From the NCBI GenBank assembly GCA_034399355.1, contig JAXMMT010000035.1:1-42741 (forward strand): a DNA stretch of 42,741 bases. Direction: 5' to 3'. The notes under the pieces are model-generated. The model searched no databases. It worked only from the letters and a program-made list of their open reading frames with translations, and had not been told where the DNA came from. Position numbers and translations under genes: made by a program. This stretch comes from UBA2279 sp034399355. Lineage in GTDB: Bacteria; Actinomycetota; Coriobacteriia; Anaerosomatales; Anaerosomataceae. Positions 15,849 through 23,593 of the stretch are shown piece by piece; within the stretch, counting starts at the first letter, position 1; each line of letters starts with the position of its first letter.

Positions 15849-16478
15849 ATGCCTCACCCCCACCACCATCCCGTTCCCGCGACCGAGGAGTATCGCAACC
15901 TGCGCGCCGAGCTGGGGCACAAGCGCGTGGGCATCATCGGCTGTGGAGGACTCGGCAGCAACGCTGCATGGATGCTCGTACGAAGCGGCATCGGCGCCCT
16001 CGTCCTGGCCGACTACGACCTCGTTGAGGAGAGCAATCTCGACCGACAGTTCTTCTTCCAAGACCAGATCGGGCTTCCAAAGACCGAGGCGCTCGCAACC
16101 AACCTCATGCGGATCGACCCGGTTGTGCAGCTTGAACTCTTCCAGGAGCACGTCGACGAACACAACTTCGCCAAGATCTTCGTAGACATCGACCTGCTCA
16201 TCGAGGCCGTCGACAGCGCGCACGACAAGGCGATACTCGTCGCGGCCTGCTCCGAACATCTCCCGGACGTGCCGATCGTCTCGGCATCAGGACTCGCGGG
16301 TTATGGCTCCACCAACGACATCGTCACGCGGCACCTGATGGGCAGCCTGTGGATGGTGGGCGACCTGGTAAGCGAGGTCTCGGCCGAGCGCCCGCTGTTC
16401 GCCAGCCGCGTGTGCGTGGCCGCTGGTCACGAAGCGCACATGGCGATCCGGATCCTGCTCGGCCACCCCGAGGCATAG
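15849..16478 (+). CDS. ThiF/MoeB-like adenylyltransferase for the sulfur carrier protein
   Basis: A 209-residue E1-like enzyme. It has a His-rich start (MPHPHHHPVP), the nucleotide loop VGIIGCGGLGSNAAWML, the conserved DYDLVEESNLDRQFFF segment with the Arg-Gln pair, and KTEALATNLMRIDP. It would activate the Gly-Gly end of the preceding carrier. It is shorter than MoeB (about 250), lacks the zinc-binding CxxC pairs and has no rhodanese domain, like the short clostridial ThiF forms. The ATG at 15849 is one base after the carrier's stop. The gene runs convergent into folK, with a 9-base gap. Confidence 0.87.
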   Translation: MPHPHHHPVPATEEYRNLRAELGHKRVGIIGCGGLGSNAAWMLVRSGIGALVLADYDLVEESNLDRQFFFQDQIGLPKTEALATNLMRIDPVVQLELFQEHVDEHNFAKIFVDIDLLIEAVDSAHDKAILVAACSEHLPDVPIVSASGLAGYGSTNDIVTRHLMGSLWMVGDLVSEVSAERPLFASRVCVAAGHEAHMAIRILLGHPEA

Positions 16479-16490
16479 CGGGCTTCGCTA
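16476..16490. other. Small hairpin at the thiF/folK convergent junction
   Basis: TAGCG-GGCTT-CGCTA forms a 5-bp stem over the two converging stop codons. It is too weak, and lacks a T tract, to call a terminator. No better terminator is visible between these operons. Confidence 0.3.
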
Positions 16491-17267
16491 CTCCTGCGGG
16501 TACTCTGGCGATGCCGCAGCCGCCTCGGCGAGCAGTCGCCTCGCTCGCGCAGCATGCATCGCAGGCACAAGCAAACGCACCGTTCTGGTCAAGCCCCAGG
16601 GGTTGTAGTTCTCCGTGGGCGCGAACGGGTCGTAGGCGAAGGGGATTTTCTCGGCCTCAAGAATCGTCTGGAAGAACAGCAGCCTCAGATCCGGCGCCCG
16701 GTCCACGCGGCCGATGGCAGCGCTCGAGGCGACCTCGACCCACTCCTGCCCCAAGAACTCGGCGGCGCTGCGGTCTTCGAAGCCGGGCACCTCGCCGAGC
16801 CCGCGCGTGATGCGCCCGTGCACGGCGGCCTCGCGCGTCACCGGTGTGCCGTCCGGCAGCCGTACCTCCGGCGAGATCTCCAGCAGCGGAACGACCGCGA
16901 ACTCGCGCTCCAGCAGCCGCGGGTGCGGGACCGTGAGCGTCGGACTCGCCCACTCCTCGTCGCCGAAGAGCAGGATGTCGAGGTCGATCGTGCGTGCGCC
17001 GTACCGCTCGGCACGTACGCGCCCGAGCGTGGTCTCGATGTCTTGCAGCCTGACGAGCAAGTCGTCCGCGGCAAGCGGCGTTCGGATGTGCGCGACGGCG
17101 TTCGCGAAGTCCGGCTGATCGGTGACGCCCCAGGGCGCAGTCTCGTACACGTGTGAAACGCACACGACGCGCGTGTCGGGAAGCACTTCGACCAGACGCA
17201 GCGCCTGCGTGAGCGTGTTGAGGCGGTCGCCGAGATTAGCGCCCAGGCCGATGAAGGCGTCGGTCAC
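16488..17267 (-). CDS. folK: HPPK (6-hydroxymethyl-dihydropterin pyrophosphokinase) with a C-terminal extension
   Basis: A 259-residue protein. Residues 1-155 are HPPK: FIGLGANLGDR, YETAPWGVTDQPDFANAV and RAERYGARTIDLDILLFGDE. It transfers pyrophosphate from ATP to the pterin in folate synthesis. HPPKs are usually about 160 residues; here about 100 more residues follow (FLGQEWVEVASS..., FFQTILEAEKIPFAYDP..., VRLLVPAMHAARARRLLAEA). The last part looks like the small DUF2007-type module, not like FolB. The GTG start overlaps the folP stop (GGTGA). The order folE-folP-folK lacks the folB normally found in between. Confidence 0.9.
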   Translation of the reverse strand: MTDAFIGLGANLGDRLNTLTQALRLVEVLPDTRVVCVSHVYETAPWGVTDQPDFANAVAHIRTPLAADDLLVRLQDIETTLGRVRAERYGARTIDLDILLFGDEEWASPTLTVPHPRLLEREFAVVPLLEISPEVRLPDGTPVTREAAVHGRITRGLGEVPGFEDRSAAEFLGQEWVEVASSAAIGRVDRAPDLRLLFFQTILEAEKIPFAYDPFAPTENYNPWGLTRTVRLLVPAMHAARARRLLAEAAAASPEYPQE

Positions 17268-18106
17268 CGGAGGTCTCCCCCGGCGATGGCGATCGTGACC
17301 TGAAGCATGCGGGCGGTCTCGGCGACGTCGTGCACGCGCAGCACGCTCGCTCCGTGCGTTGCCGCCCATGCCGCGACGGCGAGACTGCCTTCGAGACGCT
17401 TGGTCGGGTCGGGCTCGGCAAGGATCGTCCCGATCATCGACTTGCGCGAGGCGCCGATGAGGACCGGATAGCCGAGCGCGGCGATTTCCGGAAGGCGGCG
17501 GAGCAGCTCGATGTTGTGCTCGAGTGTCTTGCCGAAGCCGATGCCGGGATCGACCGCGATGCGCTCGCGTTCGACGCCGACGGCCTCCAGGACGGAAGCC
17601 TGGTGCGTCAGATACTCCCCGACCTCGGCCACCACATCGTCGTAGCACGGCTCGGCCTGCATCGTACGCGGCTCGCCGAGCATGTGCATGATGATGACGC
17701 CCGCATCGGACGCGGCGGCCACCTCCACCATCACGGGGTCGCGGAAGCCGGAGACGTCGTTGATGATGGCGGCGCCTACCTCGAGACAGGCGCGTGCTAC
17801 CTCGGGGTGACGCGTGTCGACGGAGATCGGGACATCGAGGTCCGCAAGTCCACCGATGACCGGACGCACGCGGGCGATCTCCTCGGCGACGGATACTGCA
17901 GCAGCGCCGGGCCGAGTCGACTCCCCGCCAACGTCGACGATCGATGCGCCCCAGGCGACGAGCTCGCGGCCGTAGGCGATCGCCGCAAGCGGCTCCTCGA
18001 ACCGACCGCCGTCAGAGAAGGAGTCGGGCGTGACGTTGATGATGCCCATGATGAGCGGGCGGTCCAGCACGAACTCAAATCTGCCGCACCGCCAGACCGC
18101 CGACAT
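17264..18106 (-). CDS. folP: Dihydropteroate synthase
   Basis: A 280-residue TIM-barrel enzyme that joins dihydropterin pyrophosphate to p-aminobenzoate. Signatures are MGIINVTPDSFSDGGRF (about residues 20-36), DVGGESTRPGA, INDVSGF, IDPGIGFGKTLEHN, GASRKSMIG and the C-terminal RVHDV. The ATG at 18106 lies one base after the folE stop, with AAGGGCG in front. The longer frame upstream is Arg/Ser-rich and is an out-of-frame reading of folE. Confidence 0.95.
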   Translation of the reverse strand: MSAVWRCGRFEFVLDRPLIMGIINVTPDSFSDGGRFEEPLAAIAYGRELVAWGASIVDVGGESTRPGAAAVSVAEEIARVRPVIGGLADLDVPISVDTRHPEVARACLEVGAAIINDVSGFRDPVMVEVAAASDAGVIIMHMLGEPRTMQAEPCYDDVVAEVGEYLTHQASVLEAVGVERERIAVDPGIGFGKTLEHNIELLRRLPEIAALGYPVLIGASRKSMIGTILAEPDPTKRLEGSLAVAAWAATHGASVLRVHDVAETARMLQVTIAIAGGDLR

Positions 18107-18107
18107 G

Positions 18108-18671
18108 CTATGCGCCCTTGATGAGCGACATCGCCTCGGCGCGCGTCGCGGGGTTGCGCTCGAAGATACCGCGAACCGCCGAGGTGGTCGTGACGGCACC
18201 AGGCTTGCGCACGCCCCGCATCGACATGCACAGGTGTTCCGCCTCGATGACGACGATGACGCCCCGGGGCTCGAGATGCTCCACGAGCGTGTCGGCGATC
18301 TGCGAGGTCATGCGCTCCTGTACCTGCGGGCGCTTGGCGAAGACATCGACAAGGCGCGCGATCTTGGAGAGCCCACAGATGCGCCCGTGCTTGCCGGGGA
18401 TGTAGGCGACATGCGCCCGGCCCAGGAACGGCAGCAGGTGGTGTTCGCACACCGAGTAGAGCGGGATGTCGCGCACGAGCACCATCTCCTGGTGCCCTTC
18501 ATTGAAGGTGACCGAGAAGTGCTCGGCCGCGTCTTTGCCGATGCCGGCGAAGATCTCCTCGTACATGCCGGCGACACGTCGGGGCGTATCGAGCAGCCCC
18601 TCGCGAGTCGAATCCTCACCGATACCTTCGAGGATCAGGCGAACGCCCTGTTCGATTCTGGCTTTGTCCAT
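18108..18671 (-). CDS. folE: GTP cyclohydrolase I
   Basis: A 187-residue type IA enzyme converting GTP to dihydroneopterin triphosphate. It has the zinc ligands in CEHHLLPF (Cys and His) and CMSMRG, plus GLSKIARLVDVFAKRPQVQERMTSQIA. The ATG at 18671 is preferred over GTG at 18677 because GAGGAG would overlap the latter, whereas it is 5 bases from the ATG. The same GAGGAGTGAGCATG arrangement occurs before cobO in this window. It is 25-odd bases from the end of ftsH. Confidence 0.96.
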   Translation of the reverse strand: MDKARIEQGVRLILEGIGEDSTREGLLDTPRRVAGMYEEIFAGIGKDAAEHFSVTFNEGHQEMVLVRDIPLYSVCEHHLLPFLGRAHVAYIPGKHGRICGLSKIARLVDVFAKRPQVQERMTSQIADTLVEHLEPRGVIVVIEAEHLCMSMRGVRKPGAVTTTSAVRGIFERNPATRAEAMSLIKGA

Positions 18672-18695
18672 GCTCACTCCTCGCGTGCCGCGAAT

Positions 18696-20681
18696 CTATG
18701 CCGGCGCGACTCCGCCCTGCCCCTGCGGCACGTCCTTACTCTTGGGGAGCTCAACGCGCGGGCGTTCGTCGGCGTCCTTCTCCTCGGCCGCAACCTCCTC
18801 GACGTCTTTGTCGGGCTCGTTGGCCTGCCGTTCCTTCTCCTGCTCGAGATACTCGTCCCAACCGTTCTCGAGCAGCGCCTTGAGCTCCTCTTTGTCGACG
18901 GTCTCGCGCTCGATGAGCACCTGCGCCATCAGGTCGAGCTGCTCGCGACGCTCGGTCAGAATCACATTCGCCTTGTCGAAGCCATCGTCGATCATGCGAC
19001 GGACCTCTTTGTCGATCTCGAACGCGATCTCCTGGCTGTAATTGGGCGTATTGGAGAAGTCCCTGCCCAAGAAGACCTCGCGCTGATCGTCGCCAAGCGT
19101 CATGGGTCCGAGCTTGTCGGACATGCCGTAGCGCGTGATCATCAGCCGCGCGAGCTTGGTCGCCTGCTCGATGTCGTTGCTCGCGCCGGTCGTGACGTCG
19201 CCGATGGCGATCTCCTCGGCCACACGACCACCCAGCATCATCGCGATCTCGTCAAGCATCTCGCCTTTCGTGTTGAGGAACTTGTCCTCCATCGGCAGCG
19301 CAAGCGTGTAGCCCAGCGCGCGGCCGCGGGAGATGATGCTGATCTTGTGAATCGGATCGGTGTTGGGAAGCACGTGACCCACAAGCGCGTGACCCGACTC
19401 GTGGTAGGCGATGACACGCTTCTCTTTGTCCGAGATGAGCCGGCTCTTCTTCTCCGGACCGGCGATGACGCGCTCGATGGCCTCCTCGAGCTCGTTCATC
19501 TCGATTTCTTTCTTGCCGTGACGTGCGGCAAGCAGCGCCGCCTCGTTCACGAAGTTGGCGAGGTCTGCACCGGTGAAGCCCGGCGTACGTCGTGCGAGCA
19601 CCTCGAGCTCAATGTCTTTCGCCATAGGCTTGCCACGCGTATGGATCTTCAGGATGTCGGCTCGTCCCCTGAGGTCGGGGCGATCCACCATGATCTGACG
19701 GTCGAAACGGCCGGGGCGGAGCAGCGCCGAGTCGAGCACGTCGGGGCGGTTGGTCGCCGCCATGATGATGACGTTGTCTTTGATGTCGAAGCCGTCCATC
19801 TCTACGAGCAGCTGGTTGAGTGTCTGCTCGCGCTCGTCGTTACCTCCGCCGAGACCGGCGCCGCGCATGCGACCGACCGCATCGAGCTCGTCCACAAAGA
19901 CGATGCACGGCGAGGCCGTCTTGGCCTGTTCGAACAGATCGCGCACACGGCTGGCGCCAACGCCGACGAACATCTCGACGAAATCGGAGCCCGAGATCGA
20001 GAAGAATGGCACGCTCGCCTCACCAGCAACGGCGCGCGCGAGCAGCGTCTTGCCGGTGCCGGGAGGCCCTACCAACAACACGCCCTTAGGGATCTTGGCG
20101 CCCAGAGCCTGGAACTTGCCGGGGTTGGCCAGAAACTCCTTGATCTCCTCCAGCTCCTCGACAGCCTCGTCGACGCCCGCCACATCTTTGAACGTGATTC
20201 TCGGCTGATCGCGGGTCACGCGCTTGGCTTTCGACTTGCCAAACGACATCACCTTCGAGTTCGACCCCTGCATCTGGGTCAGGATGAAAAACATGAAGCC
20301 GACGATGAGTACCACGGGCACGAGCTGCACGAGCAGCGTGACGAACCAGTTCTGGTCTTGGGTGTTGACCGTGTAGCCCTCGAGCGGGGGGTTCTCGTCG
20401 ATCAGCTGCGCGAACCAGTCCTCACCCAGATAGGTGGTGATGAACTCAGCCGTCTCTTTGTCGGTCTCGGCCTTACCATCCTCGTAGAAGGTGCCTTGAA
20501 TCTCCTTGTTGCGGAGGAAGACCTCGGCTGTCACGACACGGTCTTCTTTGAGCGCCGAGACGAAATCGCTGCTGCTCATCTCCACGATACGGGTACCCGT
20601 ATCGAAGTTGTTCACGATGAACGCGAAGAGCGCCACGATCACCAACATGTAGAAGAGCGCGGTCCGCAGGTTTTTATTCAC
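18696..20681 (-). CDS. ftsH: FtsH ATP-dependent zinc metalloprotease
   Basis: A 661-residue membrane AAA+ protease. There are two N-terminal membrane segments (about residues 8-24 and 110-130) around an extracytoplasmic loop. The ATPase domain follows with Walker A GPPGTGKT (about 207), Walker B IVFVDELDAVG, and RPGRFDRQIMVDRPD in the second region of homology. The zinc site is HESGH (about 427). The C-terminal tail is acidic (EEKDADERPRVELPKSKD). It degrades membrane and regulatory proteins. I chose GTG at 20681 with AAGGGGTG upstream; GTG at 20690 is possible. Placement between hpt and folE is the standard actinobacterial order. Confidence 0.96.
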   Translation of the reverse strand: MNKNLRTALFYMLVIVALFAFIVNNFDTGTRIVEMSSSDFVSALKEDRVVTAEVFLRNKEIQGTFYEDGKAETDKETAEFITTYLGEDWFAQLIDENPPLEGYTVNTQDQNWFVTLLVQLVPVVLIVGFMFFILTQMQGSNSKVMSFGKSKAKRVTRDQPRITFKDVAGVDEAVEELEEIKEFLANPGKFQALGAKIPKGVLLVGPPGTGKTLLARAVAGEASVPFFSISGSDFVEMFVGVGASRVRDLFEQAKTASPCIVFVDELDAVGRMRGAGLGGGNDEREQTLNQLLVEMDGFDIKDNVIIMAATNRPDVLDSALLRPGRFDRQIMVDRPDLRGRADILKIHTRGKPMAKDIELEVLARRTPGFTGADLANFVNEAALLAARHGKKEIEMNELEEAIERVIAGPEKKSRLISDKEKRVIAYHESGHALVGHVLPNTDPIHKISIISRGRALGYTLALPMEDKFLNTKGEMLDEIAMMLGGRVAEEIAIGDVTTGASNDIEQATKLARLMITRYGMSDKLGPMTLGDDQREVFLGRDFSNTPNYSQEIAFEIDKEVRRMIDDGFDKANVILTERREQLDLMAQVLIERETVDKEELKALLENGWDEYLEQEKERQANEPDKDVEEVAAEEKDADERPRVELPKSKDVPQGQGGVAPA

Positions 20682-20705
20682 ACTCAACACCCCTTGGCGG
20701 GCAGG

Positions 20706-21245
20706 CTACACGGAGTAGACCGCCGGTTTCAGAACACCTATGTACGGAAGATTTCTATACCGCTCGGCGTAGTCCAATCCATAACCAATAACGAACTCAT
20801 CCGGGATCTCGAACCCGGTGTACTTGCAATCGATCGGCACCCGCTGCTTGCCGGTCTTGGAAAGCAGTGTGCAGACTTCCAGGCTGCGCGGCTTACGCGA
20901 CGCAAGGTTGCGCAGCAGGTACTTCAGCGTGAGACCGGTGTCTAAGATGTCCTCGATGACAAGCACGTCTCGGCCATCGATCGTCTCGTCCAGGTCCTTC
21001 AGGATGCGCACGACCCCCGAAGACTTCGTCGAGCTGCCGTAACTCGAGACCGCCATAAAGTCGATCTCGACTGGACCATCGATGGCGCGGGCGAGGTCGG
21101 CAACGAACAGCGCCGCACCGCGCAGTACGGCCACGAGCAGCAACGAACGCCCTTCGTAGTCGGCCGCTATCTCCGCGCCCAACTCCCGGACACGCTGCTG
21201 GACCTCGTCCTCGGACAAGATGATGCGCTCGACATCTGCGTGCAT
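20706..21245 (-). CDS. hpt: Hypoxanthine phosphoribosyltransferase
   Basis: A 179-residue purine salvage enzyme that makes IMP/GMP from hypoxanthine/guanine and PRPP. The PRPP loop is VLVIEDILDTGLTLKYLL (about residues 95-112), with VLRGAALFVADLAR, DFMAVSSYGSSTKSSG and the C-terminal VIGYGLDYAERYRNLPYIGVL. The ATG at 21245 has GAAGGGTG upstream; the longer frame is an extension without similarity. It could recover the hypoxanthine released if the phosphorylase at 28221 acts on futalosine, which is inference. Confidence 0.95.
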   Translation of the reverse strand: MHADVERIILSEDEVQQRVRELGAEIAADYEGRSLLLVAVLRGAALFVADLARAIDGPVEIDFMAVSSYGSSTKSSGVVRILKDLDETIDGRDVLVIEDILDTGLTLKYLLRNLASRKPRSLEVCTLLSKTGKQRVPIDCKYTGFEIPDEFVIGYGLDYAERYRNLPYIGVLKPAVYSV

Positions 21246-21282
21246 CCATTCACCCTTCCACGCTTGCGACGGCCGACTGCCG

Positions 21283-22689
21283 TCACGTACTAGTCTGTTC
21301 CCTTCGCCAGCACAACTCCAGTACCTCCGAAGTTCGCGACGTGATCTTGAACTCATCGCTCAACCTCAGACCCGCGACCCACACGACCCGATCGCGGTAC
21401 CGCACCACGGGCGTTGAGACCCGGAGCCGCTTCGGCACTTTCTCGTCAACGAACAGGTCGGAGAGCTTTTTTGAACCCTCCATGCCGAGAGGCCTGAACC
21501 GATCGCCCTCACGAGGACCGTCCACGGTGAGTACCCCTCCGACGAGCGCAGCATCAACGAACGCACGCTGTGGATCGTCATTCACGTCCTCAAGACGCAT
21601 AAAGCGCGCCTCGATGACGCCGATCTGGCCGAGGTCGCACCTACCCGGCACTTCGAGCAAGCATGGTGCCAGCGGCCCTGTCTCGACTCCCTTGCGGGAA
21701 ACCATGAGTCTACCGTACTCCACACGCGCGTGCAGACCGAACGGCAGGTCGCGCGCGAACGAGTCGTCGTGAAGGCCGTCCACGACCGCCTCGACGTGTT
21801 CGAACTCGAGACGGGACGCTTCCGGGAAGGCATGAAAGAGCGCCGCGCGTACGGTACGGCGTGCCATCGCACGCGAGAGTGTCGCCATGTGCTCGCGACT
21901 GAAGGCGATACCATTGTCGCCGAACCCCACGAAGTCGCGACTGCAGGCCTCGGCCATCTCGGCAAGCAAGTCGTCCTCATCGGAAAGCACACACAGCGTC
22001 CGCTCAAGCGTCGTATCGAAGCGCGGGTTCACCTGCTCGACAAGCGGTTTGAGCTCGTGGCGAACCCACGAACGCAGCCGCGAGGTGTCGGCGTTGGTGA
22101 CGTCCTCACGCCACGACTGGCCGAGCGAGGTAAGGTAGTCGACCACGTCGGCACGACGCGCGCCGAGCAGTGGGCGCACGATGCGATCGCGAACGGGCGC
22201 GATGGCTCGCAGCCCTGCCGGGCCGGAGCCGGTGACAAGCCGCATAAGGAAGGTCTCGAGCTGGTCATCGAGCGTGTGCGCGACAGCGATCCGGCCGCAG
22301 AGCGGCGAGAGACCGGCGGCCACACACCGCGCGTCGAGCTCGTCTTCCGCGAAGCGGTAGCGGACGCGCCTCCCGGCATCTTCGAGGTTGAGTCCCTCGG
22401 CCTCGGCATACGCGCCAACATCGAAGCGCGCGACCGTGCAGGGGACGGCGAGCTCCGCGCAGAGCGCCTCGACGAACGCCTCGTCGGCGTCGGCCGCCTC
22501 GCCGCGCAGCAGGTGATTGACGTGCAGGACCGAGAGGTTCAGGTCGCTGCCGACCTCCCCGGACGATAGCAAGCGCAATAGCGCAACGCTGTCGGCGCCG
22601 CCCGAGACGAGCGCAAGCGCCACAGAGCCTGCGGGCAGCATGTCGTGCTCGGCGGCGGTGGCGCGGGCGATGTCGGGAAGGGAGGGCAT
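21283..22689 (-). CDS. tilS: tRNA(Ile)-lysidine synthase
   Basis: A 468-residue PP-loop ATPase that converts C34 of tRNA-Ile2 to lysidine, changing codon reading from AUG to AUA. The PP-loop is SGGADSVALLRLL (about residues 28-40), followed by HVNHLLRGEAADADEAFVEALC, AVAHTLDDQLETFLMRLVTGSG and the TilS C-terminal domain (GDRFRPLGMEGSKKLSDLFVDEKVPK). The start at 22689 fits the usual N terminus. The upstream Arg-rich extension is ignored. First gene of the tilS-hpt-ftsH-fol operon. Confidence 0.95.
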   Translation of the reverse strand: MPSLPDIARATAAEHDMLPAGSVALALVSGGADSVALLRLLSSGEVGSDLNLSVLHVNHLLRGEAADADEAFVEALCAELAVPCTVARFDVGAYAEAEGLNLEDAGRRVRYRFAEDELDARCVAAGLSPLCGRIAVAHTLDDQLETFLMRLVTGSGPAGLRAIAPVRDRIVRPLLGARRADVVDYLTSLGQSWREDVTNADTSRLRSWVRHELKPLVEQVNPRFDTTLERTLCVLSDEDDLLAEMAEACSRDFVGFGDNGIAFSREHMATLSRAMARRTVRAALFHAFPEASRLEFEHVEAVVDGLHDDSFARDLPFGLHARVEYGRLMVSRKGVETGPLAPCLLEVPGRCDLGQIGVIEARFMRLEDVNDDPQRAFVDAALVGGVLTVDGPREGDRFRPLGMEGSKKLSDLFVDEKVPKRLRVSTPVVRYRDRVVWVAGLRLSDEFKITSRTSEVLELCWRREQTST

Positions 22690-22763
22690 GCTTTCAGGGT
22701 ACGGGGTGCGCCGCCAGGACGCCAGAGGAACAGGGCGGACGCTACCTGAGAAACGTGCCAGCG

Positions 22764-23171
22764 CTAGTACTCGTCCACGATCTCCGCGACCCGTACGACC
22801 CTGATTCCTTCGTACTCGCCAAGATCGAGCAAGTGGCGGTCGCCCGAGACGATGAAGTCTGCCCCACCCGCCACCGCACACTCCAGCACACGGTTATCGG
22901 GCTCGTCTGCAACGACGTGTAGCTCCGCGTCAGGTCGCACGACCTCGCCGATGCGCACGACCTGCTTGAGAGCCTCGCGCACATGCTCGTCATCGAAGCC
23001 GAGGACCTCGTAGAGCTTGTCGGCGACCTCGGCAAGAATGGCCGGTGAGGTGACCAGCACGTGCTCGCCAACGATGCACGCGCGCAGCAGCTCGGCCGGC
23101 TTACCGCCAAAGCCGTATGCCGAGATGAACACGTTGGTGTCGAGGACGACCCTAGACACCACGCGCCTCAT
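22764..23171 (-). CDS. PIN-domain toxin (VapC-like ribonuclease)
   Basis: A 135-residue PIN_3-type protein. Acidic metal-binding residues are visible in VVLDTNVFISAYGFGG (Asp10), SPAILAEVADKL (Glu), DEPDNRVLECAVAGGADFIVSGDRHLL (two Asp). Such proteins cleave RNA, often tRNA, when released from their antitoxin. It overlaps the preceding antitoxin gene by 20 bases. The ATG at 23171 is used; a GTG a few codons later is possible. Confidence 0.87.
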   Translation of the reverse strand: MRRVVSRVVLDTNVFISAYGFGGKPAELLRACIVGEHVLVTSPAILAEVADKLYEVLGFDDEHVREALKQVVRIGEVVRPDAELHVVADEPDNRVLECAVAGGADFIVSGDRHLLDLGEYEGIRVVRVAEIVDEY

Positions 23172-23403
23172 GGATCAGCCGTTCGACATCCGCTTCGGTA
23201 CGCACCGCGCGCTCGCGCGCACGTTCTCGCCCGTAGGTGGCGAGGTCCTCGAACACGACGAGTTCCTGCTCACGCTTGTAGACGCGCAGCATCTCTCGGA
23301 ACAACTCGCTCTTGGTGCGTCCTTCTGCCGAGGCGATCCGCTCCACCTCGTCGACGAGCTCAGGCGGAACGGAGAAACCGATAGTCTTGGCGGTGCGTAC
23401 CAT
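23152..23403 (-). CDS. Ribbon-helix-helix antitoxin (CopG/MetJ type)
   Basis: An 83-residue protein. The N-terminal strand TIGFSVPPELVDEVERIASAEGRTKSELFREMLRVY is a typical ribbon-helix-helix that dimerises and binds DNA. The charged C terminus (RERARERAVRTEADVERLIHEARG) would wrap the toxin. It precedes and overlaps the PIN toxin gene, the standard order for autoregulated type II modules, and there is an inverted repeat just upstream. Confidence 0.86.
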   Translation of the reverse strand: MVRTAKTIGFSVPPELVDEVERIASAEGRTKSELFREMLRVYKREQELVVFEDLATYGRERARERAVRTEADVERLIHEARGV

Positions 23404-23418
23404 GGAATCATGCTCCTC

Positions 23419-23447
23419 GTTTGCAACCGTTGTAAACCACTACAAAC
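23419..23447 (-). promoter_or_regulatory. Candidate operator of the toxin-antitoxin module
   Basis: On the minus strand GTTTGTAGTGGTT, TAC, AACGGTTGCAAAC form a 29-base imperfect palindrome (13+3+13; outer GTTTG/CAAAC and inner GTT/AAC arms match). It lies 16 bases before the antitoxin start, as expected for autoregulation by the antitoxin. Confidence 0.5.
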
Positions 23448-23537
23448 ATACGCTGCCGAGGAGAGGAAATCAACCCGCGGCTTGCGCCTGATGTCTCGTT
23501 GCACCTCAGCCATCAGCGCGCCACCGGGCCGCGGTGC

Positions 23538-23543
23538 TAGAAT
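23538..23543 (+). promoter_or_regulatory. -10 box before mqnE
   Basis: TAGAAT occurs about 50 bases before the mqnE start in the divergent gap between the antitoxin and mqnE. I found no convincing -35 hexamer at 16-18 bases, so only the -10 is supported. Confidence 0.35.
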
Positions 23544-23593
23544 CAGCAGGTCAAATGAGCCCCGAATCCCCTATGGGCACACGGAGGTATCCC

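Noticed and set aside
16476..16490. Terminator between thiF and folK
   Set aside because: Only five base pairs, and no T run on either side.
18030..20945. A 971-codon open frame on the plus strand opposite folE, ftsH and hpt
   Set aside because: It is antisense to three well-conserved genes, has no recognisable domain, and arises from the high GC content.
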